DNA from: an uncultured Caldilineaceae bacterium
GTDB taxonomy: Bacteria > Chloroflexota > Anaerolineae > Caldilineales > Caldilineaceae
Direction of reading: 5' to 3'
Assembly: GCA_951812725.1 (NCBI GenBank)
Contig: OX638330.1
Location: forward strand, 3,162,001 to 3,226,000
DNA: 64,000 nt
Within the stretch, counting starts at the first letter, position 1; each line of letters begins with the position of its first letter. A program made the position numbers and the translations under genes. Of the stretch, positions 34,596 to 44,476 are shown piece by piece. Below the pieces are notes generated by a model, which saw only the letters and a list, made by a program, of their open reading frames with translations, was not told where the DNA came from and searched no databases.

Positions 34596-36188
34596 ATGCC
34601 GAGAATGAATGGAGGGGAAGCACTGGTGCGGTCGCTGGCGGCGGAAGGGTTGCGAGCGGTATTTGGCGTACCGGGAGCAGGGCAGTACGAGGCGATCGAC
34701 GCGCTGTATTCAACGCCGAGCATTCGCTATATCGCGGTGCGGCACGAGCAGGCTGCCAGTTACATGGCGGACGGGTATGCCCGCGCAAGCGGCGAAATTG
34801 CTGCAGCGCTGGTGGTGGAAGGGCCGGGCCTCTTCAACGCCATGTCGGGAGTGGCGACGGCTTATGCCACGTCTTCGCCAGTACTGGTGGTGACGGGAGA
34901 TCATCACCACCGTAAGAAAGGATTGGAACTTAACGAGACGGCGTGGCTGGGACCGCTGACGAAGTGGGTTGGCCGCGCCAGGAGTCCGGCTGAGATTCCT
35001 GCCCTGGTCCAGGAGGCGTTCCAGAAACTGCGCTCTGGGCGGCCGCGTCCGGTGGGGATAGAGGTGCCGCCGGCCGTTTTCGCGGCGACGGAAGAGGTCA
35101 GCCTGGCGCAGCCGGCAGCCGATACACCGGCGCCTGCAGTTGGCGACCCGCAGGCGATTCAACGGGCGGCGGATTTGCTCTCGTCGGCGCGGAGGCCAGT
35201 AATCTGGGCCGGTGGGGGTGTGATGCGCGCCAAGGCCGCGACACTGGTGGCCGAACTGGCCGACTATCTGCAGATTCCGGTCGTAACGACGAGGCAGGGG
35301 AAGGGGGGCATATCGGAACGGCATCCGCTTTCTCTGGGAATGGCTGAGATGCGCTTCCAGCCGCTGCGGAACTGGCTCTCTGCTCGGGATGTGATCCTGG
35401 CTGTTGGAACGAGCCATTACGTAAGTGGAGAGGACCAGCAGGTCATCCGGATCGATGTCGATGAGACCGAGTTTGGAGAAGGCGATGACCAGCTTTCGAT
35501 CCACGGTGATGCCTACCCAGTGATGTTGGCTCTCAACCAAGCGGTCGCCGCTGCCGGGCCGTCGTGCGGTGACAAGGCCGAGGCGGTGCAGGGCGAGGTC
35601 GCAGCCATAAACGAGGCGCGCTTCGAGCCGACCAGGCAATTGCAGCCGCAGTGGGGATTTATGGAGGCGATCCACACGGCTTTGCCTGACAATGCAATCG
35701 TGATCCAGGGCATGAACCAGATGGGCTATTACAGCCGCAACTATTTCCGGGCCAGGGCGCCGCACAGCTATCTGACCAGCTCCTCGCACGGGACGCTGGG
35801 TTGCGCATACCCGATTGCGGTCGGCGCCAAGGTTGGATGCCCGGATCGGGTGGTCGTTTCGCTGTCGGGGGATGGCGGCTTTCTCTACAACGTGCAGGAG
35901 CTATCCACGGCAGTGCAGTACGGAATCAATGCCGTGGCCGTTGTCTTTAATGACAATGCCTACGGGAATGTACTGCGCGCCCAGATGGAGGAGTTTGATG
36001 GGCATGTGCTTGGCACCCAGTTGCATAACCCCGATTTCGTGGCACTGGCGCAGAGTTTTGGCGCGCACGGTGTGCGTGCCGAGGATGCCGACGCGCTGCA
36101 CGCAGCCCTCAGCGAAGCGGTGGTAGCTGAAAATGACAAACCGGTGTTGATCGAAGTTCCGGTCGGAATGTTGGACAGGGAATTCTGA
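34596..36188 (+). CDS. thiamine diphosphate-dependent enzyme (acetolactate synthase-like)
   Basis: 530 residues. The three-domain layout is clear: N-terminal pyrimidine-binding domain with the catalytic Glu51 in AVRHEQAASYMADGYAR, a central Rossmann-like domain (about 190-330), and a C-terminal pyrophosphate-binding domain with SGDGGFLYNVQEL and the metal-ligand Asn of FNDNAYG. Members include acetolactate synthases, benzoylformate and oxalyl-CoA decarboxylases. Next to an HpcH/HpaI aldolase and an LLM oxygenase, a 2-oxo acid decarboxylase or lyase is more likely than branched-chain amino acid synthesis. Confidence 0.87.
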   Translation: MPRMNGGEALVRSLAAEGLRAVFGVPGAGQYEAIDALYSTPSIRYIAVRHEQAASYMADGYARASGEIAAALVVEGPGLFNAMSGVATAYATSSPVLVVTGDHHHRKKGLELNETAWLGPLTKWVGRARSPAEIPALVQEAFQKLRSGRPRPVGIEVPPAVFAATEEVSLAQPAADTPAPAVGDPQAIQRAADLLSSARRPVIWAGGGVMRAKAATLVAELADYLQIPVVTTRQGKGGISERHPLSLGMAEMRFQPLRNWLSARDVILAVGTSHYVSGEDQQVIRIDVDETEFGEGDDQLSIHGDAYPVMLALNQAVAAAGPSCGDKAEAVQGEVAAINEARFEPTRQLQPQWGFMEAIHTALPDNAIVIQGMNQMGYYSRNYFRARAPHSYLTSSSHGTLGCAYPIAVGAKVGCPDRVVVSLSGDGGFLYNVQELSTAVQYGINAVAVVFNDNAYGNVLRAQMEEFDGHVLGTQLHNPDFVALAQSFGAHGVRAEDADALHAALSEAVVAENDKPVLIEVPVGMLDREF

Positions 36189-36201
36189 GGGAGGAGACGG
36201 C

Positions 36202-36951
36202 ATGGCAGACACTGCCAATCTTAAGGAGCGGATTCACCGTGGGGAGCTGATTTTCGGCGTAGGTGCGCAACTCTATTTCAGTCGCAGCCAGTTGGAGGAC
36301 TTGTTGGGCCAGGGCGATTACGATTTCGTCTACGTGGACAGCCAGCATGTGGGGCTGTGCGAGATAGATCTCGAGAACTTTTGCGGGCATGCCGCAGCGT
36401 TGGGGATACCCGTACAGTTCCGGATCCCACACACGCGGCACGCCTACATGACCGGCCGCTATCTCGACCTGGGGCCGACCGGCATTATGGTGCCGGAGGT
36501 AGAGGATGTAGCCGTAGTGGATGAGGCAGTCAAGTATTTCTACTATCCGCAGGTAGGAAGGCGCAGTTCGGGGGGCGTAGCACGGCGCAATCTAAGCGCT
36601 TTTGGCGAGCCGACAGACCCGGGATCGATCGACCGCCTGGCCTACGCCGACTGGTGGAACAGTAATGGCTTTCTCACGATTCAGTTGGAGTCGGTGGAGG
36701 CTGTCATCAATGCACGCAAGCTGGCGAAACCGGGCATCGACCTGCTGGCTTTTGGGCCGAACGACCTGCGATTCAGCATGGAGAGTCTGCCGCATAGTCC
36801 GTTCAAGACTGTGGACGAGTGTATTCGGCATGTGCTGGAGCAGATGCAGGATAGTACGGTGCAAGTGAGTTTGGGGGCGGCCAGCGAGGAGGAGCGAGAC
36901 AGGTATATTGAGATGGGGGTGACGGTGTTGCAGGTGGCGCCGGGGATGTGA
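36202..36951 (+). CDS. HpcH/HpaI family aldolase, divergent
   Basis: 249 residues, ATG 13 bases after the TPP enzyme stop with GGGAGGAG in the gap. Motifs are recognisable but shifted from the family norm: FVYVDSQHV for the usual (D/E)xEH, VQFRIP, FYYPQVGRRSSGG, TIQLESVEAV with the metal Glu and LLAFGPNDLRFSM with the metal Asp. The Glu next to the catalytic His is Gln. It should still bind metal and an oxo acid. Last gene of the 26046 operon. Confidence 0.82.
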   Translation: MADTANLKERIHRGELIFGVGAQLYFSRSQLEDLLGQGDYDFVYVDSQHVGLCEIDLENFCGHAAALGIPVQFRIPHTRHAYMTGRYLDLGPTGIMVPEVEDVAVVDEAVKYFYYPQVGRRSSGGVARRNLSAFGEPTDPGSIDRLAYADWWNSNGFLTIQLESVEAVINARKLAKPGIDLLAFGPNDLRFSMESLPHSPFKTVDECIRHVLEQMQDSTVQVSLGAASEEERDRYIEMGVTVLQVAPGM

Positions 36952-36953
36952 TT

Positions 36954-36982
36954 GATTCAACTGCGGTCTCTGCCGCTGAATC
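36954..36982 (+). terminator. stem-loop at end of the 26046 operon
   Basis: GATTCA and GCGG pair with CCGC and TGAATC across a 6-base loop, with a 3-base bulge on the left arm. The sequence after it is T-rich (TTCTATT). It starts three bases after the aldolase stop. Confidence 0.4.
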
Positions 36983-37237
36983 TTCTATTCACCATACCCT
37001 TCCCGCAGCAGTTGACTCGTTAACACGCTATTTTGCGTTTATTCCGCTTCAAATGGGGCCGGATTTCGATTTCCTCTGAAAGCCGGACTTGGGGTAATAT
37101 TCTCGTCGACCCGCAAGCCATCTTTGGCGAATCCTGTATTCCAACCGAACGCCCAACACTTTCCTCTCTTTGGAGCGCTTCGATTGACTTACATCAGCTC
37201 ACATTCCATTTTTCCACACTCAAGAGGAGCATTTCCC

Positions 37238-38914
37238 ATGAAGCGTTACTCCGTTTGGATGGCGATCCTCATCTTCAGCCTTCTCATTGTCGGCTGTGTC
37301 GCGGCAGAGCCTGCCGGCGAAATGATGGAAGATGAGGGCCCCAAGGTACTTGTCGTAGGGACTTCGCAGGAACCGGAAAACGTGTTCGTCATGTGGGGTT
37401 CGACGCGTACCGGCTCCGACGTCATGTCATTCATGTGGCGCAAGCCAATCTCCTTCGGCGGCGACAACCAGCCCTTTGCCGAAATCCTGGAATCCTTGCC
37501 CAGCCAGGCCGACGGTACCTGGGTCGTAGACGAAGAGGCGGGTTCCATGCAGGTGACTTACAATTTCCGGGAGGGTCTGAAATGGTCCGATGGCGAGGAG
37601 ATCACCGTCCACGACCTTGCCATGGCCTTCGAGATCACCTCGGATCCTGACTACATTTACTATTCGGAGAGTTTCCCGGTCGAAAGTATCGAGATTGTAG
37701 ACGACTACACGGCGATTCTCCACTACCGCGGGATCAACCTGTTCCCGGACCAGGAAGTGCGCACGCACGTGATTCCGGAACATGTCTACAGGCCGCTGTG
37801 GGAAGAGGCCAAGGCCAAGGGCGGCAACGTATGGGAAAACTTCGGCAACATTGAGCAGGTTTCCATCAAGCCAGTGGTGAACGGGCCCTACATGATGGAA
37901 GAATGGGTACCAGGCAGCCATATCCGCCTGGTCCGTAACCCACACTTCAACATTGGCCAAGAGCCGTCAATCGAGGAGGTGCTCTACCGTATCATACCCG
38001 ATTTGAACAGTCTGGCAGTGAGCGTCGCCAGCGGCCAGGTACATTTGACAGACGGCTGGCTTTCGCTGGAGCAAGCAAACGCCATGGATTCGGCCCCCGA
38101 GGTCGACCCCCTCTTTGTGGCGGCGCTGTGGCTGGAACATGCAACGATTCAGGTCAACCGCCCACCTTTGGATGACAAGCTGGTGCGTCAGGCCATCCTG
38201 ACCGCGATTGATCGCGATGCGATCAACGAGGGCCTCTTCAAGGGCCAGCAACCCCCTGCACACTCCTGGATAAACTCGTCACATCCGGCCTATAACCCCG
38301 ACGTAAGGCAGTATAACTATGCTCCTGACGAGGCGCTTCGGTTGCTGGCGGAGGCCGGTTACACGCCCAATGCTGATGGCCAGCTGGTCGACAGCGACGG
38401 CAACCTTTTGGAAATCCCCATTATTACCATTTCCGGAGACCGCACGCGCGAGCAAGTTGCGGCGTTGGTTCAGGCGCAGTGGCAGGAAATTGGCATCACG
38501 GCCGAGGTCAGACCGGTGTCAGCACGTCTACTCTTTTCTGAAACGCTCTTTGACCCTCCCAACTTTGAAGGTATCGCCATCTGGCGATGGGTATTCAACG
38601 CCAGGGTCGAACCTCGCGGTTTCTGGTATCCCGGTGAATCTGCGGCACAGCTGGACCAGCTCTTCGCCGAGGGCAACTCCTGGGCAGAGAACGAACGCAA
38701 CAAAGAGTTGATCGACATGATCGACGCTGAACTCGATCAGGAGAAGCGCTATGCTCTGTTACGTGAGCAGCAAGAGATCTGGGCAGAAGAGCTGCCTGTA
38801 TTGCCGATCTACTGGCACTCACGAGTTGCAACCGTGAACACAGCTCTGCAGGGCTACCAGCCGGCGGACCAGGCTATGCTCGGCTGGAACGTGGAGGAGT
38901 GGGAGCTGAAGTAG
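37238..38914 (+). CDS. family 5 ABC substrate-binding lipoprotein (Dpp/Opp-type)
   Basis: 558 residues. ATG 37238 follows AGAGGAG and starts the lipoprotein signal ending IVGC with Cys20; the open frame back to 37124 is not coding-like. SBP_bac_5 blocks such as GLKWSDGEEITVHDLAMAFE and LVRQAILTAIDRDAIN are present. It heads a module with two permeases but no ATPase. A strong terminator-like stem-loop separates it from the permeases. Confidence 0.92.
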   Translation: MKRYSVWMAILIFSLLIVGCVAAEPAGEMMEDEGPKVLVVGTSQEPENVFVMWGSTRTGSDVMSFMWRKPISFGGDNQPFAEILESLPSQADGTWVVDEEAGSMQVTYNFREGLKWSDGEEITVHDLAMAFEITSDPDYIYYSESFPVESIEIVDDYTAILHYRGINLFPDQEVRTHVIPEHVYRPLWEEAKAKGGNVWENFGNIEQVSIKPVVNGPYMMEEWVPGSHIRLVRNPHFNIGQEPSIEEVLYRIIPDLNSLAVSVASGQVHLTDGWLSLEQANAMDSAPEVDPLFVAALWLEHATIQVNRPPLDDKLVRQAILTAIDRDAINEGLFKGQQPPAHSWINSSHPAYNPDVRQYNYAPDEALRLLAEAGYTPNADGQLVDSDGNLLEIPIITISGDRTREQVAALVQAQWQEIGITAEVRPVSARLLFSETLFDPPNFEGIAIWRWVFNARVEPRGFWYPGESAAQLDQLFAEGNSWAENERNKELIDMIDAELDQEKRYALLREQQEIWAEELPVLPIYWHSRVATVNTALQGYQPADQAMLGWNVEEWELK

Positions 38915-38926
38915 CTTCGGAATGTG

Positions 38927-38979
38927 ACGGACAGGGCGAGAGTGGTGCGATGCCTCTTGCCCTGTCCGTTTGGTTTTTT
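38927..38979 (+). terminator. strong stem-loop with T-tract between SBP and permease
   Basis: An 11-pair perfect stem (38927-38937 with 38959-38969) is followed directly by TGGTTTTTT. This is a classical intrinsic terminator, placed after the SBP gene and 38 bases before the permease gene, so permease expression would need read-through or another promoter. Confidence 0.8.
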
Positions 38980-39016
38980 CGACGACTAGCCTCAGTATTT
39001 CTGCTCTGTTCAGCTA

Positions 39017-39973
39017 ATGGGCCGTTACATCCTACGCCGTCTACTCCAGATGATTCCAACCGTGATCATTATCACAGTGGCTGTCTTCTGGATGCTCAAA
39101 CTGGCGCCCGGCGACCCCCTCGACCTACTGCTTGCGGGCAATCCCGACATATCGGCGGAACACGTTGAACACATCAAGAAGCTTTACGGCTATGACCGGC
39201 CAATCTACGAGCAGTACGGGCGCTGGCTGTGGCAGGTGGCGCAGGGGAATCTGGGTTATTCCCGCATCTACCACCGCCCGGTTTTGTCCATCATCCCGGA
39301 CCGGTTGGTAAACACGCTCATTCTGACAGGGTCGAGCCTGATTCTAAGCCTGCTGGTCGCCATTCCCATCGGCGTTTACACCGCGTTACGCCAATACTCT
39401 CTGTTGGACTACCTGTTCTCGTTTCTTTCATTCTTCGGGATAGCCATGCCTGTTTTCTGGTTTGGCTTGATCTTGATTCTGTTCTTGTCTGTTCAGTTGA
39501 AGTTGCTGCCGCCTGGGGGCCACTATTCGTTGGAACAGGACGCGGGTGTTTTAACGGTCCTGCGCTATTCCACTATGCCCGTAATTGTGCTGAGCCTGTT
39601 CAGCATGGCGAGCTGGATGCGTTACATGCGTTCCGGGATGCTGGAGGTTATCCATGAGGACTATGTGCGCACTGCCCGCGCCAAGGGCTTGGGAGAGAGC
39701 AAAGTTGTTGTCCGCCATGCACTTAAGAATGCCCTTATCCCCATGGTCACCCTGATCGCGTTGAGCATCCCCGGTCTCATCAGCGGCGCAGTGCTTACCG
39801 AAACGATCTTCTCGTGGCCGGGCATGGGGCGGCTGATTTACGATTCACTCATCAATAATGATTTCAATATCGCAATGGCAGTTTTCCTGATCTTCGCCTT
39901 TCTCGTAGCCCTCTTCAACCTGGCCGCCGATATTCTCTACGCCTTCATTGACCCTAGAGTGGTCTACTCGTGA
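39017..39973 (+). CDS. Dpp/Opp-type ABC permease, subunit B
   Basis: 318 residues, ATG 39017. N-terminus GRYILRRLLQMIPTVIIITV leads into the first membrane helix. The EAA loop is EDYVRTARAKGLGESKVVVR, and the C-terminus ILYAFIDPRVVYS is standard for DppB. It is paired with the DppC-type gene at 40057. No ribosome site of note precedes it. ATPases are not adjacent; those at 29999 and 31086 could serve. Confidence 0.92.
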   Translation: MGRYILRRLLQMIPTVIIITVAVFWMLKLAPGDPLDLLLAGNPDISAEHVEHIKKLYGYDRPIYEQYGRWLWQVAQGNLGYSRIYHRPVLSIIPDRLVNTLILTGSSLILSLLVAIPIGVYTALRQYSLLDYLFSFLSFFGIAMPVFWFGLILILFLSVQLKLLPPGGHYSLEQDAGVLTVLRYSTMPVIVLSLFSMASWMRYMRSGMLEVIHEDYVRTARAKGLGESKVVVRHALKNALIPMVTLIALSIPGLISGAVLTETIFSWPGMGRLIYDSLINNDFNIAMAVFLIFAFLVALFNLAADILYAFIDPRVVYS

Positions 39974-40056
39974 AAGAATCTGGCTTTGTTTAAGCGAAAC
40001 TGCTCAACCCCCAAGTGTGGAGGGCTTCCAGTTGTTCTTGGAAACTCGAGACTGAA

Positions 40057-40935
40057 ATGGCAAGCGAATTGACCCGAGAACACCAGACCCGTACTTACAG
40101 GCAGGATGTCTGGCAGCGTTTGCGCCGTCACCGGGTTGCGCTCGTGGCGCTAATTGTGTTCGGGCTGATTATCATTTACTCAGCGGGAGGACCGTTGTTC
40201 TCTTCCCACTCGATGTCAAAGACCGATCTGCGTTCGCGTCTCACTGCGCCGTCCACAGAGCACTACTTCGGAACCGATGAGCTGGGCAGAGATGTCGCCT
40301 TGCGCATTATGGTGGGGGGGCGCGTGTCGCTATTTGTCGGATTCAGTGTTTCGCTGGTCAGTCTGTTGATCGGTGTATTGATAGGCGCGATTTCCGGGTA
40401 TTTCGGCGGCTATCTTGACAGCGTGCTTATGCGCCTTACCGACATTATGCTTTCGATTCCCAGTTTGCCTCTTCTGCTCATACTATCTCGATATGGGGGC
40501 GGGTCGGTGTGGAGCATAATCCTGATCCTCTCTGTATTCAGTTGGATGGGATTGGCGCGTATAGTGCGGGGCACGATCCTTTCGATCAAGCAGCGCGACT
40601 TTGTGGAGGCGGCGCGCATGACCGGGGCACCCAACGGGCGAATCGTGTTCCGCCATATCCTGCCCAGTACCCTGGCTCCGGTCATCGTCAACGCCACTCT
40701 GACCCTGGGCTTTGCTATAATCGCCGAATCGAGTCTCAGCTATCTGGGATTGGGGGTTCAGCCACCGACCCCGACTTGGGGGCAAATGCTGATTGGCGCC
40801 CAACAGTTCATGGATTCCGCGCCGTGGCTGGCTCTGATTCCTGGTATATTTCTTTTCGTGACATTGTTGTGCATCAACTTTCTTGGCGACGGGCTGCGCG
40901 ACGCGCTTGACCCAAAGATGACGCTTCAGAACTGA
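40057..40935 (+). CDS. Dpp/Opp-type ABC permease, subunit C
   Basis: 292 residues from ATG 40057; the GTG at 40015 would add 14 unlikely residues. The block FGTDELGRDVALRIMVGGRV and the EAA loop RDFVEAARMTGAPNGRIVFR identify a DppC subunit. FLGDGLRDALDPKM is at the C-terminus. It forms the channel with 39017-39973. Confidence 0.92.
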   Translation: MASELTREHQTRTYRQDVWQRLRRHRVALVALIVFGLIIIYSAGGPLFSSHSMSKTDLRSRLTAPSTEHYFGTDELGRDVALRIMVGGRVSLFVGFSVSLVSLLIGVLIGAISGYFGGYLDSVLMRLTDIMLSIPSLPLLLILSRYGGGSVWSIILILSVFSWMGLARIVRGTILSIKQRDFVEAARMTGAPNGRIVFRHILPSTLAPVIVNATLTLGFAIIAESSLSYLGLGVQPPTPTWGQMLIGAQQFMDSAPWLALIPGIFLFVTLLCINFLGDGLRDALDPKMTLQN

Positions 40936-41020
40936 GTCTCTTTCACCCGGTACTTCGATGCAATCAGGATTATTTGTCGGACGCTCTAATGCCACGATTC
41001 CCTGACAGGAGCTCCTATCA

Positions 41021-43291
41021 GTGACTTCCCAACGATCCGCACTTTCTTCCAACATTGGAATTCTCTGGAGCGAGCGCACGCGGCGCGCCAACGCTGAAGA
41101 GGCGCAGCGCAGCGGAGCTGTCTACACTTTTGAGGACGCCTGGGGCCAGGACAAGAGCTGGCTTAAAGGACAGTACGCTTATCTGGCGCCGAGCACTGTT
41201 TCAGCCGCTCTGAACCGCTTCAACCTCAAACACGATTTCATAGGGGATGATGGTCTGGCCGAAAGACTGTCGGAGATTTCTCTACTCTTCTTGCCTAGCG
41301 CCCACAGCCTGTCGCCGGCTGCCATCGACGCAATCGAGCATTGGCTGGACCTGGATGGTTCATTTCTGTGCGTATCCGGGCCAACAAATCTGCCTCCGGA
41401 GCTGCTCGGCCTGGAAAAGCTGGTGCTTGCCCAGACATCGGGCTACACCGCCTGGCAGTGGCGAGGCGACAGTCTCTTCGGCGATCGTTCCAAGTGGGAA
41501 GAGTGGTACATTTCGGGCTACAAAGGCTTCACCACCTGCGTTGCCGAAGCGAAAGCAGACGCCACTGTTCTGGCCGACCTGCTGGAGGTCAGTGGGGATC
41601 TTACCGGGCGGGACTCCGCTACTCTGCAACGAGTAGGCGCGGGAATCGTTCAGACCCAGAAGAGCCTGTTCATAGCCAACGCGCTTTTTGAGCATATGGG
41701 GGGCATCTGGCAGGCCCATCTGAACGCTGAAGATGTCCGGCGTTGGTTTAATCCACTCAATTGGGCCGAGACCCTGCTCTTCCAGCTGCGCAGCGTACTC
41801 TGGTCCTGCGGGCAAGATGGCCACTGGGACACGCGGTTGCGCACTTTCGGGAGCTACGACGGAGTAATGAACATCCGCCACGATCCTGACAAATCGTTGG
41901 ACTTGACCATGCTACGTTACCAGGGAGAGCATCTGATTCCGGCCACGCACACACTGCTCGATGCAAACATTTCACCAGAGGCGACGACGACGGAAATGGA
42001 CCTGGACTGGGTGCGGGAGATTTCCAAGTACGAATTTATCGAGATGGGACTACACAACGATGCCATCCAAGAGGCGCCGCCCAAGTACATGATGGGGGCT
42101 AACCTTGCCCGCCACGTGATCGAGTCCGAGAAGAATCTGGGTGTTCGGCTTTACACCGGCGGACGACACGGGGGCTACAGCGTCTATCCTGAGATGATCG
42201 ACGCCATGGACTTTCTCTACCAGACGGTGCCCCACTTTCTCGGTCTGGGCACTTTCCATTTTCATCTGATGGCCGAATACGGCGACCGGACGCCAAATCC
42301 ACTTATGGATGACAAGGTGGTCACTTACCAGACCATGACCTCGCCAACGATCGCCAGTCCCGGATTCTGGTTTCCCTTCCATGGCGTGGTCAGTACGACT
42401 GAAGAGTGCCGGCAACTGCGGGGCTGGGACATGACCCATGAGTACGATCCGCCGCCTGACATGATCGATGCAGTTTACGAACGGCCGAACAGCAGAGACC
42501 AGGACATCGAAACTGCTCTGCCAGACGGGGTTTACCAACTGCAATATCACCCTCTGTTCACGGTTGATCCCAGCTACAACAACGGCCGCGGCACCTTGGA
42601 CTGGATGTGTTACGGAATCAGGCGGGCCGAACGTCTCAACATGTGGCAGGCGACGCAGCGGGCGATTTACCAGCGCGTACAGGACTACGAGGATGTTCAG
42701 TTCAGAGTGGCTGACGGCGGTAGAACGATTCACGCCCACAACCCAACGGGACGTACGATCGAGGAGCTGATGGTGGAGACTGCAGTCCCGCTAGGAGCAC
42801 CGGAGCAATCGGGGCCGGACGCGCTGGGAGCAGGCGCGGTTGCCGAAGAGGACGAGGCAGAGCAGGAGGTGGAATACGCTTCGCTGCGTCTTGAGATAGG
42901 CGAGAATCAGGATAGAGTGGCCAGCTACTTGGCGCACATTGTCAAGAATCGCTTCTTTACATTGCCGCGACTGGAGCCCGGCGCATCCTGTACAATCCAC
43001 CTCGAAGGCGGCGGCCCCTCTTATCCTTTCGTTGCCCAGGCCAACAGCAAAAGCATGCGATTTGTCGATGTGAACTTTGTCCCTGGGTCGGGCGAACTTA
43101 CTATACGTGTGTACGTAATCCGCTATCATGGGCTGGTGGTGCAAGGGTATGAACCGGGCGACCAGGTTGGTGTCGAAGTGGATGGGGTGGAGCGGCAGCC
43201 GTTGGAGTCGGTGGATGGCCGCCTGCTGCTGTACCTACAGGGCCCTGAAAACCATTTTGCCGAGAAAACAATCGTCTTGCGGAAACTGTAG
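41021..43291 (+). CDS. 756-residue protein of unknown function, multidomain
   Basis: GTG start with AGGAG 10 bases upstream; no signal peptide. The N-terminal part (about 1-125) looks like a class I glutamine-amidotransferase-like or beta-galactosidase-trimerisation-like fold: a strand, LSEISLLFLPSAHSLSPAAI, then a Gly-rich turn. The middle (about 330-480) carries many His, Asp and Arg, for example YTGGRHGGYSVYPEMIDAMDF and FHFHLMAEYGDR, and could be a deacetylase- or glycosidase-like barrel. The C-terminal 160 residues are strand-rich, after an acidic linker (EEDEAEQEVE). It sits between ABC permeases and a class V aminotransferase. I do not recognise the family. Confidence 0.55.
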   Translation: MTSQRSALSSNIGILWSERTRRANAEEAQRSGAVYTFEDAWGQDKSWLKGQYAYLAPSTVSAALNRFNLKHDFIGDDGLAERLSEISLLFLPSAHSLSPAAIDAIEHWLDLDGSFLCVSGPTNLPPELLGLEKLVLAQTSGYTAWQWRGDSLFGDRSKWEEWYISGYKGFTTCVAEAKADATVLADLLEVSGDLTGRDSATLQRVGAGIVQTQKSLFIANALFEHMGGIWQAHLNAEDVRRWFNPLNWAETLLFQLRSVLWSCGQDGHWDTRLRTFGSYDGVMNIRHDPDKSLDLTMLRYQGEHLIPATHTLLDANISPEATTTEMDLDWVREISKYEFIEMGLHNDAIQEAPPKYMMGANLARHVIESEKNLGVRLYTGGRHGGYSVYPEMIDAMDFLYQTVPHFLGLGTFHFHLMAEYGDRTPNPLMDDKVVTYQTMTSPTIASPGFWFPFHGVVSTTEECRQLRGWDMTHEYDPPPDMIDAVYERPNSRDQDIETALPDGVYQLQYHPLFTVDPSYNNGRGTLDWMCYGIRRAERLNMWQATQRAIYQRVQDYEDVQFRVADGGRTIHAHNPTGRTIEELMVETAVPLGAPEQSGPDALGAGAVAEEDEAEQEVEYASLRLEIGENQDRVASYLAHIVKNRFFTLPRLEPGASCTIHLEGGGPSYPFVAQANSKSMRFVDVNFVPGSGELTIRVYVIRYHGLVVQGYEPGDQVGVEVDGVERQPLESVDGRLLLYLQGPENHFAEKTIVLRKL

Positions 43292-43296
43292 AGAAA

Positions 43297-44451
43297 ATGA
43301 CTATGCAACTGTCCGACATCCGCCGTCTCACTCCTATCACACAGGAGTACGCTTACTTCCAGAGCAGCGGCTTTTCGCCGAAGATTGAGCCGGTGATCGA
43401 GGAGACGAACCGCTGGGCGCAGTTTCATAATGCAGGCGGGGCCGCGCCTGGGATCAACGATAAGATGCTGGAGGGGTTTGAGGCGACGCGCGACAAGGTC
43501 GCGCAGTCGATGAACGCCGACAGTGACGAGATCGTGCTGGGCGAAAACACGACCATCGGTATCAATATTGTTGCAAACGGGATCAACTGGCAGGCGGGCG
43601 ATAACGTCATCCTGAGCGACAAGGAGCATCCGGGCAACCGCATCACCTGGTACAGCCACGTGCAGCGGTATGGCATCGAGCTGCGCTTTCTGGAGGTCGT
43701 GCACGACGAGGAGCAGATGCTGGAGCAGTTTGAGCGGATGCTCGACGGGCGCACTCGGGTCGTTTCGATCAGCCAGGTTTGCCGGCGTACTGGTCAGCGG
43801 CTGCCGGCGCGAGCGCTGGTTGACCTTGCGCATGAACGGGGCGTCCCTGTCCTGCTGGACGGTGCGCAGGCCTATGGCGCGGTTCCGGTCGATATGCGCG
43901 AGCTGGACTGCGACTTCTACGCCTTTAGCGGGCACAAGTACATTATGGCGCCGCAGGGCACCGGAGGTTTCTACGTGCGGCGCGACCGGATTCCATGGAT
44001 CCAGCCAAGCTGGATCGGCTCCCATTCTCAGAAAGAATTCGATTTGGTGGGAGGGCTCACTCTGCTGGATGAGGCCAAACGCTTCGAGTTCGGGACGCGT
44101 AATCTGGCCGACCAGATTGGTTTCGGCAAGGCGCTGGACTTCTGGGAGGAGATCGGTTGGGGAAACGTGTTTTCCTATATTGCCGATTACACGGACCGCC
44201 TCAAAGAGGCCCTTTTGGACGTGCCGGGGTTGAAAGTGCATACGCCCCTACGCTACGGGAAGTCATCAGGCATCGTTACCTTCAGTCTCAAGGGGTACAC
44301 ATCGGCCGCGATACAGGAGCATTTGAAAGAGAACAAGGTCCTGGTCGCTCCGCTGGAGCTGGACGGCACCATGATTCGCGTGTCCACTCATGTCTTCAAC
44401 AACGGGGATGACTTGGAGCGGCTGGTGGCAGGCGTGAGGGGAATGCCGTGA
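43297..44451 (+). CDS. class V aminotransferase (isopenicillin-N epimerase/cysteine desulfurase-like)
   Basis: 384 residues, 5 bases after the preceding stop. Fold type I PLP motifs: GENTTIGINIVANG, DKEHPGN, LLDGAQAYG with the PLP Asp and Gln, and the Schiff-base Lys214 in FSGHKYI. The cysteine of true cysteine desulfurases is not evident, so epimerase or lyase activity is more likely. Linked to a family 5 SBP and permeases, it may process an imported amino compound. A distant relative occupies a matching position at 48815. Confidence 0.85.
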   Translation: MTMQLSDIRRLTPITQEYAYFQSSGFSPKIEPVIEETNRWAQFHNAGGAAPGINDKMLEGFEATRDKVAQSMNADSDEIVLGENTTIGINIVANGINWQAGDNVILSDKEHPGNRITWYSHVQRYGIELRFLEVVHDEEQMLEQFERMLDGRTRVVSISQVCRRTGQRLPARALVDLAHERGVPVLLDGAQAYGAVPVDMRELDCDFYAFSGHKYIMAPQGTGGFYVRRDRIPWIQPSWIGSHSQKEFDLVGGLTLLDEAKRFEFGTRNLADQIGFGKALDFWEEIGWGNVFSYIADYTDRLKEALLDVPGLKVHTPLRYGKSSGIVTFSLKGYTSAAIQEHLKENKVLVAPLELDGTMIRVSTHVFNNGDDLERLVAGVRGMP

Positions 44452-44476
44452 CCCTTCAATTTGGGATGAGGTTTTC

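Noticed and set aside
42050..42739. Minus-strand open frame of 229 codons inside the 756-residue gene
   Set aside because: The plus-strand frame is in an operon with a good start; the opposite frame arises from high GC third positions.
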